A DNA stretch of 64,000 bases from Homarus americanus (taxonomy: Eukaryota; Arthropoda; Malacostraca; Decapoda; Nephropidae): positions 174,520 to 238,519 of the forward strand of contig NW_024755055.1 in assembly GCF_018991925.1 (NCBI RefSeq). Direction: 5' to 3'. A program made the position numbers and the translations under genes. The stretch's first letter is position 1; every line of letters begins with the position of its first letter. The notes beneath the pieces were generated by a model. That model had not been told where the DNA came from. It saw only the letters and a program-made list of their open reading frames with translations, and did no database searches. Positions 1 through 10,591 of the stretch are shown here, piece by piece.

Positions 1-228
1 GGAGTGCCCCCCCCCCAAAAAAAAAAAATGTACTATGATAGACCACAAACTATCTCCTGTACCTTACACCATCACGAGGCACCCGAGTATCACCTTTCAC
101 CACGCCGGGCTGGGTGTGTTCAACGTGGCTATGAATATTAAAGGAGGCTTCCCTATATCAACCTCATATATTAGAGCATTACCACACACTGTATACATTG
201 CATCTGTAACCTTATTAATCATCATTAT

Positions 229-264
<36 letters not shown>

Positions 265-830
265 CTATTACTGCATGTACTATTGTTATCATTATAAATT
301 ATAATTAGACCTTAAAATTTATTATCCACATAATCAGTACAATATTATCACAGTGGGAAGTGACAGAGGTGAACCAGACAGATAATTGGTCCCGGTTGTG
401 GCAAGGAACACCACATCTCAACACCACACACCTGTACACTACACACCTGTACACACCATACACCTGAACACCACACACCTGTACACTACACACCTGTTAT
501 TCATTACACTGCGCAGTAAGAGTGAACAAATGACAGTGAATAACGGCAGCCTGTGTGTATGTTTGTACTTAATTACAGCAACTCTGTATTATAGCTGTGA
601 CTTGAAGGTGAACAATAAAGCTAAAATATTATTATTATTATTTTCTCATGAGTCGTGGAATTTGATGACGAGACGCCTTAAAAAAAAATTATCCGCCATA
701 TTGATGTTTATAACCTTACAAAACTCCTCTTATTGTCTCGAATTGCTATGCTATACTTAACGCTTAAATCAGATATATATATATTAAATACCCAAATAAG
801 GTAGTTAATACATTGATGCTGGTTATAGTC
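1..830. other. AT-rich non-coding stretch with small repeats
   Basis: No gene is visible. The stretch holds a C-run followed by an A-run at the left edge, a (CAT)n run at 231-264 and a short array of ACACCTGTACACTACAC-type units at about 410-498. The small open frames here are His-rich or Thr-rich translations of these repeats. I see no splice-bounded exon. Confidence 0.7.
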
Positions 831-849
831 GGACAAACATACAAACGGA

Positions 850-980
850 AAAGCGGGCAGACGGACGGATGGATAAGCGGGCGGACAGACGGACGGACGG
901 ACAAGCGGGCGGACAGACGGACGGACGGACGGACAAGCGGGCGGACAGACGGACAAGCGGGCGGACAGACGGACAAGTGG
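850..980. repeat. GGAC-based minisatellite
   Basis: About five copies of a 20-24 bp unit built from GCGGGCGGACAGACGGAC. It is GC-rich against an AT-rich background. Similar GGAC/GACA runs recur at 23479-23565 and 27640-27663. Confidence 0.85.
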
Positions 981-1124
981 AGGTCGGACACGCTAAGTTT
1001 CCTTCCGGCTTCAGCAGAGGGGAACAGAGAGGGAAAGACTATAAAGATAATGAATCAACACAACCCACACAGTGTACTACTCAACAAGACTGCAGCTACC
1101 AGACAACATCCTCGCCTCTACCGC

Positions 1125-1332
1125 CACCACATATAACAATGGTCAACTGGGCCCCAATCTTTCCAAGTGGGCCCCAATCTTTCCAAGTGGGCCCCAATCA
1201 TCCCAAGTGGGCCCCAATCATGGCAGACCCAAGCGGCCAAGCCTAATCTCAATCACCACATATAACAATGGTCAACTGGGCCCCAATCTTTCCAAGTGGG
1301 CCCCAATCATCCCAAGTGGGCCCCAATCATGA
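1125..1332. repeat. 20-bp GGGCCCCAATC minisatellite in two blocks
   Basis: The unit is GGGCCCCAATCTTTCCAAGT. Blocks at 1141-1223 and 1270-1332 are each preceded by the same lead-in (CACATATAACAATGGTCAA), so a whole block was duplicated. Every unit holds the palindrome GGGCCC. Confidence 0.85.
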
Positions 1333-1349
1333 TAGACCCAAACCTAACC

Positions 1350-1440
1350 TAAACTCATTAGGACTGGCCTCAAGTCTTAATGGGTCTCAGTCCAAATGAT
1401 CCTAATTATAAACGACCTCCAATAGATAATTAGGTTAAGC
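1350..1440. repeat. Dispersed CATTAGGACTGG/CCTAATGGG repeat, copy 1
   Basis: Diverged copies of CATTAGGACTGG, CTTAATGGGTCTCAGTCC and similar words. Related stretches lie at 22390-22640, 23685-23840, 24655-24830, 47040-47200, 53400-53450 and 57040-57130. It looks like an old interspersed element. The boundaries are not resolvable by eye. Confidence 0.45.
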
Positions 1441-1578
1441 TGAAGTCTTTAAGGAGTGACCTGCATCCATCACGTATAACCTCCTACCATTAGAGCTCAA
1501 CATTGCTGGCAGAAGGCTGGCGAACGTTCGTCTGGTGTACATTCCGTATGGTCATTACTTGTAGAGAATACCCTTGGA

Positions 1579-1690
1579 CTACCTAACCTAACCAAACCTA
1601 ACCTAACCTAACCAAACCTAATCTAACCTAATCAAAACAAATCTAACCAAACCTGACCTAATCCAACCAAACCTAACCAAGTCTAACCAA
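1579..1690. repeat. Degenerate CCTAA (telomere-like) array
   Basis: About twenty CCTAA/CCAAA pentamers (CCTAACCTAACCAAACC) in the C-rich orientation. This is the arthropod telomere motif in interstitial, degenerate form. Confidence 0.8.
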
Positions 1691-1754
1691 CTGCTAATGA
1701 TCGAATAATTGGTGACCTTTGTGTCATTAAGTAATTAGACGATGTAAGGTAGGA

Positions 1755-2165
1755 GGAGGAAGTGTTTGATAAGGAAGAATAAAGGTGAGAGACACAAGGA
1801 CAGGGGGAGAGGCGACGGGAGAGAGAGAGGAGGGAGGGAGGGAGAGGAAGAGAGGGAGAGACGGAGAGAGGGAGAGAGGGAGAGAGGGAGGGAGAGGGGA
1901 TGTTTTTGATAAGGAAGAATAAAGGTGAGAGATGCTGCGGAGTAGGGGAGGAAAATGGAAGGGGAGAAGAAGGGGGGAGAAGGGGAAAGAGGGAGAAGTG
2001 GAGGAAAGGGAGATGAAGAGAAGAGGAGCAGAAGAGAAAGGAAGGTATGGAGAGAGAAAGAAGCGAAAGGAAAAAAAAGAAGGGAAGAGAAAGAAGAGGA
2101 AGAGGATGGAAGGAAGAGGAGGGAAGCAAAAGGAAGAGGATGGAAGGAAGAGGGAGGGAAGGGCT
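1755..2165. repeat. GA/GGA polypurine tract with an internal 140-bp duplication
   Basis: Nearly pure purine on the + strand. The phrase TTTGATAAGGAAGAATAAAG occurs at 1765 and again at 1905, showing a duplication with a 140-bp offset. The minus-strand open frames of 147-154 residues are Ser/Leu/Pro translations of this tract. Confidence 0.85.
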
Positions 2166-2322
2166 GGCACACAGCTATGAGAAGGAAGAATATTCGCACG
2201 CCTTTAAAAAAATGGAATTAGCGTAGTAATTATGCAAACTGCTTCTCCTTCAACTACATTATAAATTCCTAATGTTGGGGGGGAGTTAAATCGTCATTGT
2301 CATAATTGCCATCATCATTATC

Positions 2323-2440
2323 AAGACTAGTAGTAGTAAGAGGAGCAGCAATAAAAGTGATATTAGTAGTAGCAACAATAGTAATCGTAGTAGTAGTAAT
2401 AGTAGCGGAAGCACGAGTAGCATTAATTAATAGTAGTAGT
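2323..2440. repeat. Imperfect AGT trinucleotide repeat
   Basis: AGTAGTAGTAA-type repeat, interrupted by CA and GCA words. Confidence 0.7.
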
Positions 2441-2508
2441 AGCAAACACCGAATTGCCCATATAATGAATCTCCAGACACCAGAGATACAATTCCATTCA
2501 TCCATACC

Positions 2509-2836
2509 TGTCACACACTCAGTCTGTCACACACTCAGTCTGTCACACATTCAGTCTGTCACACACTCAGTCTGTCACACACTCAGTCTGTCACACACTC
2601 ACACATTCAATCTGCCACACACTCACACATTCAATCTGTCACACACTCACACATTCAATCTGTCACACACTCACACATTCAATCTGCCACACACTCACAC
2701 ATTCAATCTGCCACACACTCGCACACTCAATCTGCCACACACTCACACATTCAATCTGCCACACACTCGCACATTCAATCTGCCACACACTCACACATTC
2801 AATCTGCCACACACTCGCACATTCAGTCTGCCACTC
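2509..2836. repeat. 16-bp to 24-bp TCTGTCACACACTC minisatellite
   Basis: The left part repeats AGTCTGTCACACACTC (16 bp). From about 2600 the unit grows to 24 bp by adding ACACATTCA. This is a visible step in unit length, as when a longer variant takes over the growth of an array. The 191-residue open frame across it is repeat-derived. Confidence 0.9.
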
Positions 2837-3610
2837 ACTCTCTTACACCTGGCCCTCCTACCCCTTACAACTACCCGTTAACCTCCCTACCCTTATCGCC
2901 TCACCACAAACATCCCACTTTCCCTACACACTCTTGTACGCCTTTATCTGTTACCCAATTGTGCATTTTGACTGGCATTTTTAGAGCCAATTTCGTGACC
3001 CTTTTTGAGGGGTGGAATTTATAGAACGCGAGTCATTGTTTATCGTGTCTAAATATTTTTTTTTCTCCTGTGATTTTAAATAAAGTTTCTATTGATTCTA
3101 AATAAAGTTTCTCCTGATTCTAAATAAAGTTTCTCCTGATTCGAAATAAAGTTTCTACGGATTCTAAATAAAGTTTCTACGGATTCTAAATAAAGTTTCT
3201 CCTGATTCTAAATAAAGTTTCTACGGATTCTAAATAAGCTTTCTCTGAGTCTGAAATCTCTGGCAGCTAAATGTACAGTCCAGTTTAGTGTGTGGAGTAG
3301 AGTGGCTGAGTGTGATAAGACGAAGGCAGCTGTACTTAACGAGCGGTGGGTGAGCCTAGCTGGTGAGGCATTACTCAGTGGGTTTTAAAGGATTACCAGA
3401 TGGGAGGAGCCTTACTTGGTGGTGTCCTACAGTAAGGGGGGGGGGAGTCTTGGCTGGTGGTGTCTTGCCGAACCTGCGTGTCTACTCCTTTCCCTCCCTC
3501 CCTCGGACAGTTTTCCGCCCCCCTTCCTACATCTAATCGTCTTTCCCTCCTACCTTCTCTCTTCCTCCTCCTTACACCTATCTGTTTCTCCCCACCTCCC
3601 ATCTTCCTTC
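2837..3610. other. Unique spacer containing a 22-bp AATAAA array
   Basis: No gene is seen. At 3071-3246 eight units of GATTCTAAATAAAGTTTCT plus a 3-nt tail repeat at 22 bp. Seven of them carry AATAAAG, the animal poly(A) signal. The flanks are plain sequence without recognisable coding potential. Confidence 0.75.
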
Positions 3611-4970
3611 CCTTAAGTCGGTTTTCCCTCCCTCTCTATTCCTTAAGCAGTTTCTCCCTCCCTCTCTATTCCTTAAGCAGTTTCCCCCTCCCTCTCTATT
3701 CGTAAGCAGTTTCTCCCTCCCTCTCTCTACCATTCCTTCAGCCGTTTCTCCCTCCCTCTCTACTCCTTAAGCTTAGTTTCCCTCCCTCTCTATTCCTTAA
3801 GCAGTTTCTCCCTCCCTCTCTATTCCTTAAGCAGTTTCCCCCTCCCTCTCTATTCCTTAAGCGTTTCTCCCCTCCCTCTATATATTCGTTAAGCCGTTTC
3901 TCCCTCCTCTCTCTATTCCTTAAGCAGTTTCCCCCTCCTCTCTATTCCTTAAGCAGTTTCTCCCTCCCTCTCTATTCCTTAAGCCGTTTCTCCTCCTCTA
4001 CTCCTTAAACAGTTTCTCCTCCCTCTCTATTCCTTAAGCAGTTTCTCCTCCTCTCTATTCATGTAGTTTCCCCCCCTCTCTATTCCTTAGCCGTTTCTCC
4101 CTCCTCTCTATTCCTTAAGCAGTTTCCCCCTCCCTCTCTCTATTCCTTAAGCAGTTTCTTACCTCCTCTCTATTCCTTCCAGCAGTTCCCCCTCCCCTCT
4201 CTATTCATAGCCAGTTTTACTCTCCCTCCTCTCTATTCCTTCCAGCCGTTTCTCCCTCCTCTCTACTCCTTAAACAGTTTCTCCCTCCCTCTATATTCGT
4301 TAAGCGTTTCTCCCTCTCCCTCTCCTATTCCTTAAGCAGTTTCCCTCCCTCTCTGTTTCCTTCAGCAGTTTCTCCCCTCCTCTCTATTCCTTAAGCCGTT
4401 TCTCTCCCTCCTCTCATTCCTTGGCAGTTTCTCCTCCCTCTCTATTCCTTAAGCAGTTTCCCCCCCTCCTCTCTATTCCTTAAGCCGTTTCTCCTCCTCT
4501 CCTATTCTTAGCAGTTTCCCCCTCCCCTCTCTATTCCTTAAGCAGTTTCTCCCCTCCCTCTCTATTCGCCATCGTTTCTCTCCCTCTCTACTCCTTAACA
4601 GTTTCTCCCTCCTCTCTATTCCTAAAGCCGTTCTCCCTCCCCTCTCTCCTTAAACAGTTTCTCCCTCCCCTCTCTATTCCTTAAGCAGTTTCTCCCTCCT
4701 CTCTATTCCTTAAGCAGTTTCCCCCTCCCTCTCTATTCCTTACTTCGTTTCTCCTCCTCTCTATTCATACTTGATTTCCCCTACTCTCTATTCCTTAAGC
4801 CGTTTCTCCCTCCCTCTCAATTCCTTAAGCAGTTTCCCCCTCCCTCTCTATTCCTTAAGCAGTTTCTCCCTCCCTCTCTATTCCTTAAGCCGTTTCTCCC
4901 TCCCTCTCTACTCTTTAAACAGTTTCTCCCTCCCTCTCTATTCCTTAAGCAGTTTCTCCCTCCCTCTCCC
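3611..4970. repeat. 30-bp CT-rich minisatellite (about 45 copies)
   Basis: The consensus contains TTCCTTAAGCAGTTTCTCCC followed by TCCCTCTCTA. Units at 3611-3900 and 4790-4970 are regular. Those at about 3900-4790 are shortened irregularly by small deletions, which suggests either local decay or consensus error in the middle of the array. The strand is almost pure pyrimidine. Confidence 0.92.
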
Positions 4971-4974
4971 CCAA

Positions 4975-5273
4975 ACCTTTTCTCTCACCCTTCTACCTCC
5001 ACTCCCCCACCGTCAAACATACAGTAAGGCAGGCGGACACACATCAACACAGGAGGAGCATCAAATATTAACAAACATCACGGGTCGCGGCGCCACTGTC
5101 CGTCACGACACTCGCTATTCACCAACACTCCGCCTCCACTTCCGGAACATGGGTGAACGAACGCCACAACCGAATTCCGGACGTAGAACTTACGAACCCC
5201 AGGAGTTCCGTTTCGAGGGGTTCAGGTTTCTTTACTCCTCTCCAACTTCCGGAACAATAATAGTTAACCTGTG
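4975..5273. other. Unique spacer, no gene seen
   Basis: Mixed-composition sequence with several CCGGAA words. The 172-residue open frame that ends here begins inside the CT array. Its tail (about 60 residues) matches nothing I recognise. Confidence 0.6.
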
Positions 5274-5587
5274 CCACAATCTAACCTAACCTGTGCCACA
5301 ACCTAACCTAACCTGTGCTACAACCTAACCTAACCTGTGCCACCATCTAACCTAACCTGTGCCACCATCTAACCTAACCTGTGCCACAATCTAACCTAAC
5401 CGGTACAACAACCAAACCCGTGCCAAAACCTAACCAAACCTGTGCCAAAACCTAACCAAACCTGTGCCAAAACCTAACCAAACCCGTGCCAAAACCTAAC
5501 CAAACCCGTGCCAAAACCTAACCAAACCTGTGCCACAACCTAACCAAACCCGTGCCAAAACCTAACCAAACCTGTGCCACAACCTGC
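5274..5587. repeat. 22-bp CCTAACCTGTGCCACAA array
   Basis: Units combine CCTAACC with TGTGCCACAA. The right half changes to CCAAAACCTAACCAAACC. This is a telomere-like pentamer embedded in a longer unit, in the CCTAA orientation. Confidence 0.88.
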
Positions 5588-5852
5588 CTCACTCCACTCC
5601 ACCGTGACATATATACGTAACAGGAGTTGGAGGTCGTTTGGTCTAAATGAGACTGTGGTTGTTTAATGGTATGTTGCTATAGTTGGTGCTCTTGTCACAG
5701 CAGCGGCAGCAACAGTAGTAGTGGGAATATATGCAGCTGAAGCGGAGGCAACAGCAGTGGGACACCAGAGCAGAGTGGTAAGGTACCAGAAAACACAGCT
5801 GTAATAATACCAACATGAAATGACACTAATAAAATTTTAAAACGTATTTTGT
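5588..5852. other. Unique spacer, no gene seen
   Basis: Contains short GCAGCAGCAA and GGCAACAGCAGTGG stretches and an AATAAAATTTTAAAA run. No coding signal. Confidence 0.5.
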
Positions 5853-6211
5853 TGGACGACCACACAAGGAAGAGTCACTTGCCCAGGTGGACGACTACAG
5901 GAGGAAGAATCACTTGCCCAGGTGGACGACTACACGAGGAAGAGTCACTTGCCCAGGTGGACGACTACATGAGGAAGTCACTTGCCCAGGTGGACGACTA
6001 CAGGAGGAAGAATCACTTGCCCAGGTGGACGACTACAGGAGGAAGAATCACTTGCCCAGGTGGACGACTACAGGAGGAAGAATCACTTGCCCAGGTGGAC
6101 GACTACACGAGGAAGAGTCACTTGCCCAGGTGGACGACTACACGAGGAAGAGTCACTTGCTCAGGTGGACGACTACACGACGAGGAAGAGTCACTTGCCC
6201 AGGTGGACGAC
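5853..6211. repeat. 35-bp minisatellite (ten copies)
   Basis: The unit includes CTTGCCCAGGTGGACGACTA plus CACGAGGAAGAGTCA. The copies are more than 90% alike. Because 35 is not a multiple of three, every frame cycles through all three phases. No phase of the unit holds a stop, so three overlapping 116-140-residue open frames appear. I read these as artefacts of the unit, not genes. Confidence 0.92.
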
Positions 6212-6790
6212 CAAACGTTTTCAGCTCAACACCTACAATTCACCCAACCAAATGTTCCACGTCTCGTTTAACACCAACAGACTGACCTTCAACAGTGTAA
6301 AAGACAGAATATTTCACTGCCTTCCACACTAGGATAAACCTTCACCAATTAACTAAACGCTCTCTGAATCATAAATACGTGACTGGCAATTGAGTAATAC
6401 ATCCGCGTCAATCAGCAGACTGGTCAACAAATCCCCTTATGCAAATAAAGCCTAACCTAACCTAACCAAATTGTCTTGAGATAATATAAAAAACGTACAG
6501 TTAATTAAAATATAACTTAAAATAACGATATAAATAATATGGTAATAACCTTTAATATAATCAGTCACTCAAAAAATATCTTTACAAAGTTGTGTTGATA
6601 AAATATGACACAACGGACGAAGGATTTTGACAACCCCACCGAGACAACAGGAGTCACAGTGTTCATTGTGAATTTCATCGATCACCCCCCCCCCTCACCC
6701 CCCCATGTAAAGATAGTTTTTTACCTGACTGTACAGATGGATAAACACGACACTATATGCCTTTCTGACATTCGAAACGGTGCGTACAAA
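6212..6790. other. AT-rich spacer, no gene seen
   Basis: Holds a short CCTAACCTAACC run at 6450-6468 and long AT stretches at 6480-6600. No exon or RNA gene is recognisable. Confidence 0.55.
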
Positions 6791-6799
6791 TAGAGAGAA

Positions 6800-6853
6800 G
6801 GGAGGAAAAGGAGGAAGGAGGAAGGAAGATGGAGGAGGAGGAAGAAGGAGAGC

Positions 6854-6904
<51 letters not shown>

Positions 6905-6912
6905 AGAGAGCG

Positions 6913-6951
<39 letters not shown>

Positions 6952-6987
6952 GTGCCTTGGCCAGCAGCGAGAGTCATTCAGCAGTCC

Positions 6988-7038
<51 letters not shown>
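6800..7038. repeat. GGA tract, (GA)n and (CA)n microsatellites
   Basis: GGA-rich lead at 6800-6860, (GA)n at 6861-6903 and 6919-6949, (CA)n at 6989-7038. The spacing sequence is short. The Cys-Val and Arg-Glu open frames here are microsatellite translations. Confidence 0.92.
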
Positions 7039-7042
<4 letters not shown>

Positions 7043-7270
7043 CGTCTCCTAAAGCTGACGTAACTCCACCAGTCTTGTGTCTACGCTGCCACCAACACCA
7101 GCTTGACCAGTCTGTCTTGTTATACCCTTGCTTGTGCCTTTTTATAACAACAACAATGACACGCTTTTGTATTCTCACGTACGGAAAATAAACAAAAGCC
7201 TGACGACACACTTAACACACATTGTAGGAAAACTTCATCTACCTAATCCAGCACCTGCATCTATCTACCT

Positions 7271-7409
7271 ATCTAATTTAATACCTTTATGTATGTATGT
7301 ATGTATGTATGTATGTATGTATGTATGTATGTACGAATGTATGTATGTATGAATGGATGTACAGGTATGTATGTATGTATCTAATTTAATACCTTCACAT
7401 CTGTCTGTC

Positions 7410-7440
<31 letters not shown>

Positions 7441-7500
7441 CTACCTACCTATCTATCTACCTATCTATCTATCTATCCATCTATCTATCTATCTATCGTC
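7271..7500. repeat. (TATG)n and (ATCT)n microsatellites
   Basis: (TATG)n at 7289-7380 and (ATCT)n at 7401-7497. The 17-nt word ATCTAATTTAATACCTT precedes each run (7271 and 7379), so the two microsatellites descend from a duplicated flank. Confidence 0.88.
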
Positions 7501-7591
7501 TTTACTCTCTTTACCTTCGGGTGGGTCTTGATCAATGAACCCATCCTTAAAGAAAAAGGGATGAATATAACGGGTGGAACATAAGAGAAGG

Positions 7592-7805
7592 GGCAAGCAG
7601 CAACAGATGAGGGGCAAGAAGCAGCAGGAGAGGGGCAAGAAGCAGCAGGAGAGGGGCAAGACAAGGGGGCAAGCAGCAGCAGGAGAGGGGCAAGAAGCAA
7701 CAGGAGAGGGGGCAAGACAAGGGGCAAGCAGCAACAGATGAGGGAGCAAGCAGCAACAACTTAGATGAGGGGGCAGACAAGGGGGCAAACACCAACAGAG
7801 GGCAA
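7592..7805. repeat. 21-bp GGGCAAGAAGCAGCAGGAGA array
   Basis: About ten imperfect units of GGGCAAGAAGCAGCAGGAGA. The minus-strand Leu/Pro/Cys open frames are repeat-derived. Confidence 0.88.
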
Positions 7806-7845
7806 GACCAAACAAACATCTACACAGAATGTGGTCTTGGCCTAC

Positions 7846-7850
<5 letters not shown>

Positions 7851-7881
<31 letters not shown>

Positions 7882-7941
7882 GTACAGTAGATATGTATGT
7901 ATGTACAGTATGTATGTATGTATGTATGTATGTATGTATGT
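7851..7941. repeat. (GA)n and (TATG)n microsatellites
   Basis: (GA)n at 7851-7877, then ACAGTACAGTA, then (TATG)n at 7892-7941. Confidence 0.85.
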
Positions 7942-8116
7942 TCTATCCTACATGAAGGAAATTTCCCCCTTTACACCCATTGTCAATAATCTTCCCTGAA
8001 CCTCATATATTCCCCCAACAACACACACCTACTGTACACTCAAGACATCATACAGTGCGTGCGTGTGTTTACCGTTCTTTAAAGCACTGCCATTCAATTC
8101 CAACGCTGTCCCGACT

Positions 8117-8534
8117 ACCATCTTTGTTACCCTAAAATTCCCACTCCATCTCGGCAGCCATCTTTGTTACCCTAAAATTCCCACTCGATCTCGGCAGCCA
8201 TCTTTGTTACCCTAAAATTCTCACTCCATCTCGGCAGCCATCTTTGTTACCCTAAAATTCCCACTCCATCTCGGCAGCCATCTTTGTTACCCTAAAATTC
8301 CCACTCCATCTCGGCAGCCATCTTTGTTACCCTAAAATTCCCACTCCATCTCGGCAGCCATCTTTGTTACCCTAAAATTCTCACTCCATCTCGGCAGCCA
8401 TCAATGTTACCCTAAAATTCCCACTCCATCTCTGCAGCCATCTTTGTTACCCTAAAATTCCCACTCCATCTCGGCAGCCATCTTTGTTACCCTAAAATTC
8501 CCTCAACACCATGTTTGTACCCTAAAAATTCCCC
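8117..8534. repeat. 40-bp highly uniform minisatellite (ten copies)
   Basis: The unit joins CTCGGCAGCCATCTTTGTTA and CCCTAAAATTCCCACTCCAT. Copies differ at only a few positions, so the array is recent or well homogenised. Units abut directly with no spacers, so it is not a CRISPR array. Confidence 0.95.
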
Positions 8535-8950
8535 TGTCGTCTTGGTTGAACGAGTCATTTAGATGCGTTCGTCCATACCTCAAGTCTGGGTACAAAATTG
8601 AACGAGGGGAATCTTCTGCGGTTCGTGACGGAGGAACACGGCGGCACAGCAACACCCTAAGCTTCTGCAGGAGTGGGAGGGACACTTGCTCTACCCCTAA
8701 ACCCTTTGACGGGAATAAATGGGTGAAATTTATATATTAAGGGATTTATGCTACACTTTTACCTGACCTAACGAGAGAGAGAGAGAGTATATATATCACC
8801 ACCCTGAACGTCATCACTCATACAACACAATAATACACTACTGTACATAAAAGACTTGACCTTTATGGACACAAACTCGTCAATTACAACTCGCAGTGTC
8901 TGGGCGAGACTGTAGCTGAAGTATACAAAACCATACCATGAAAATAAGCT
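8535..8950. other. Unique stretch, no gene recognised
   Basis: An open frame of 64 residues (8546-8740) has mixed composition but no family resemblance and no clear splice sites. A short GA run lies at 8773-8788. I would not call a gene. Confidence 0.5.
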
Positions 8951-8956
8951 CCAAAA

Positions 8957-9180
8957 TAATAATAATAATAATAATAATAAAAATAATAATAATCATAAAT
9001 TACTATTCCATATATCATCAACAATAATAGTAATAACAATAATAATGACAATAATAATAATAAAAATAATAATAATAATAAAATAAAAGTTTATGAATAC
9101 AGTAATAATAATTGATAAAATGATATACATTAGTGGAATAAACGAAATGGGGTCACACACACACACACACACACACACAC
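8957..9180. repeat. (AAT)n tract and (CA)n
   Basis: Imperfect AAT trinucleotides at 8957-9085 and (CA)n at 9151-9180. Confidence 0.85.
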
Positions 9181-9275
9181 CAGCGAGCGAGGTTCCCTGA
9201 CAGCTCATGATGGATAAGTAAAAGTTCACTTAGTCAAATATTACTGCAGGTCATGAGTAACAGAGTTCTCCACCG

Positions 9276-9650
9276 TTCTCAGCTCACCGCCACACTGAGT
9301 TAAAAGCTCTTAACTCGTTGCCACACCAGGTTAAAAGCTCTTAACTAGTTGCCACACTAAGTTAAAAGCTCCTAACTCGTTGCCACACTAAGTTAAAAGC
9401 TCCTAACTCGTTGCCACACTAAGTTAAAAGCTCCTAACTCGTTGCCACACTAAATTAAAGGCTCTTAACTCGTTGCCACAAAAACTATAAGCTCTCAGTT
9501 CTATGCCACACAATCTTTAAGCTCTCAGTTCTACGTCACACAATCTTTAATCTCCTCTCAGCTCACCATGACAATTTTAAAGCTCTCAGCTCACCTTCAC
9601 AAACTTTAAATGATCTCGGCTCACGGTCACACGAAGCTCTTACTCCCAAA
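9276..9650. repeat. 31-bp CTCGTTGCCACACTAAG minisatellite
   Basis: Clean units at 9276-9480 contain AAAGCTCCTAACTCGTTGCC. From 9480 to 9650 the same unit continues in strongly diverged form (CTCTCAGTTC, CTCACCATGACA), so the array has a young and an old part. Confidence 0.88.
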
Positions 9651-9703
9651 AAACTCTTAAATAAACAACATACCCCAACAAAATCCCATGAAAAGTCCCC
9701 ACA

Positions 9704-9912
9704 GCTGAAAACAATTTATATCAACCCACAGCTTAAGATAAGATTTCTACCCCAAAAGTACCCACAAGTTTAAGATAAGATTCATACCCCAAAAAGTACC
9801 CACAAGCTTAAGACAATTTTTATCAACTCACAGCTTAAGACAATTTCTATCAACCCACAGCTTAAGATAAGATTTCTACCCCAAAAGTACCCACAAGCTT
9901 AAGACAATTTAC
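9704..9912. repeat. CAGCTTAAGATAAGATTTCTACC array
   Basis: About five units alternate CAGCTTAAGAYAA with TACCCCAAAAGTACCCACAA. The structure is irregular. Confidence 0.75.
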
Positions 9913-10112
9913 ATCACAATTTTTACCATAAGAGACCTTCAAGAGTCACCAAGATCATCCACTGCGGCGAGAGTGTTGGTGTTATTTATGAAGGTGTCTT
10001 GAGGGAGTTGTTCACTTTGAGCTGGAGTAAGGGTACAAAACTGTCTTAATTCTATATTTATTGTAAAGTAGATAACTGTCTGAGGTGATGTTGTTGTTTG
10101 AAACTATGCAGC

Positions 10113-10161
<49 letters not shown>

Positions 10162-10590
10162 GAGGTATTTTCATAATAACAATAATAATTGACTATTTGG
10201 TATCGTATTTTCTTTAAGGTAAAAATTTCAATAATTGCCTAAATGGTAACACAATTTAGGCCCAATTTCTAATACAAAGTTATGAAAATTTACAAGAGGG
10301 CAAACTAGTTACTTCCTGTTCAGTTCTTAAGCAGCAACAATGAAAATGGTTGCAAGAGGCTGCTGAAAAAGGAGGGAAGGAGGATGAGGGGTGGAGGGGG
10401 GACGATGAGGGATGAAGGAGGGAGAAGGGAGGACGAGGGAGTGAACATATGTATGTATTATTATTATTGGAGCAATGGACACCAAGACATATAACACCAC
10501 AAAATCCAGCAGCGGAGACGTGATGCATGAATCAATAATGGCTGAGACTGTGGCGAGGCTGCGGCGCTACTCCCTCCCTCCTCGGAGACC
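9913..10590. other. AT-rich spacer with AAT run and G-rich tract, no gene seen
   Basis: (AAT)n at 10112-10161 and a GGA-rich stretch at 10360-10440. The remaining sequence shows no exon, RNA gene or element I recognise. Confidence 0.6.
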
Positions 10591-10591
10591 C

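Noticed and set aside
35..304. His-rich 89-residue protein
   Set aside because: The His run is a (CAT)n microsatellite, and the remainder has no recognisable motif.
5849..6332. Three overlapping 116-140 residue frames with a hydrophilic repeat
   Set aside because: The 35-bp unit has no stop in any phase, so all three + frames are open by necessity.
6721..7211. Cys-Val repeat peptides (MCVCVCV) here and at several other sites
   Set aside because: All are (CA)n or (GT)n microsatellites read in frame.
8117..8534. Possible CRISPR-like array
   Set aside because: Units abut with no unique spacers, and the DNA is eukaryotic. The same applies to the arrays at 13533 and 44179.
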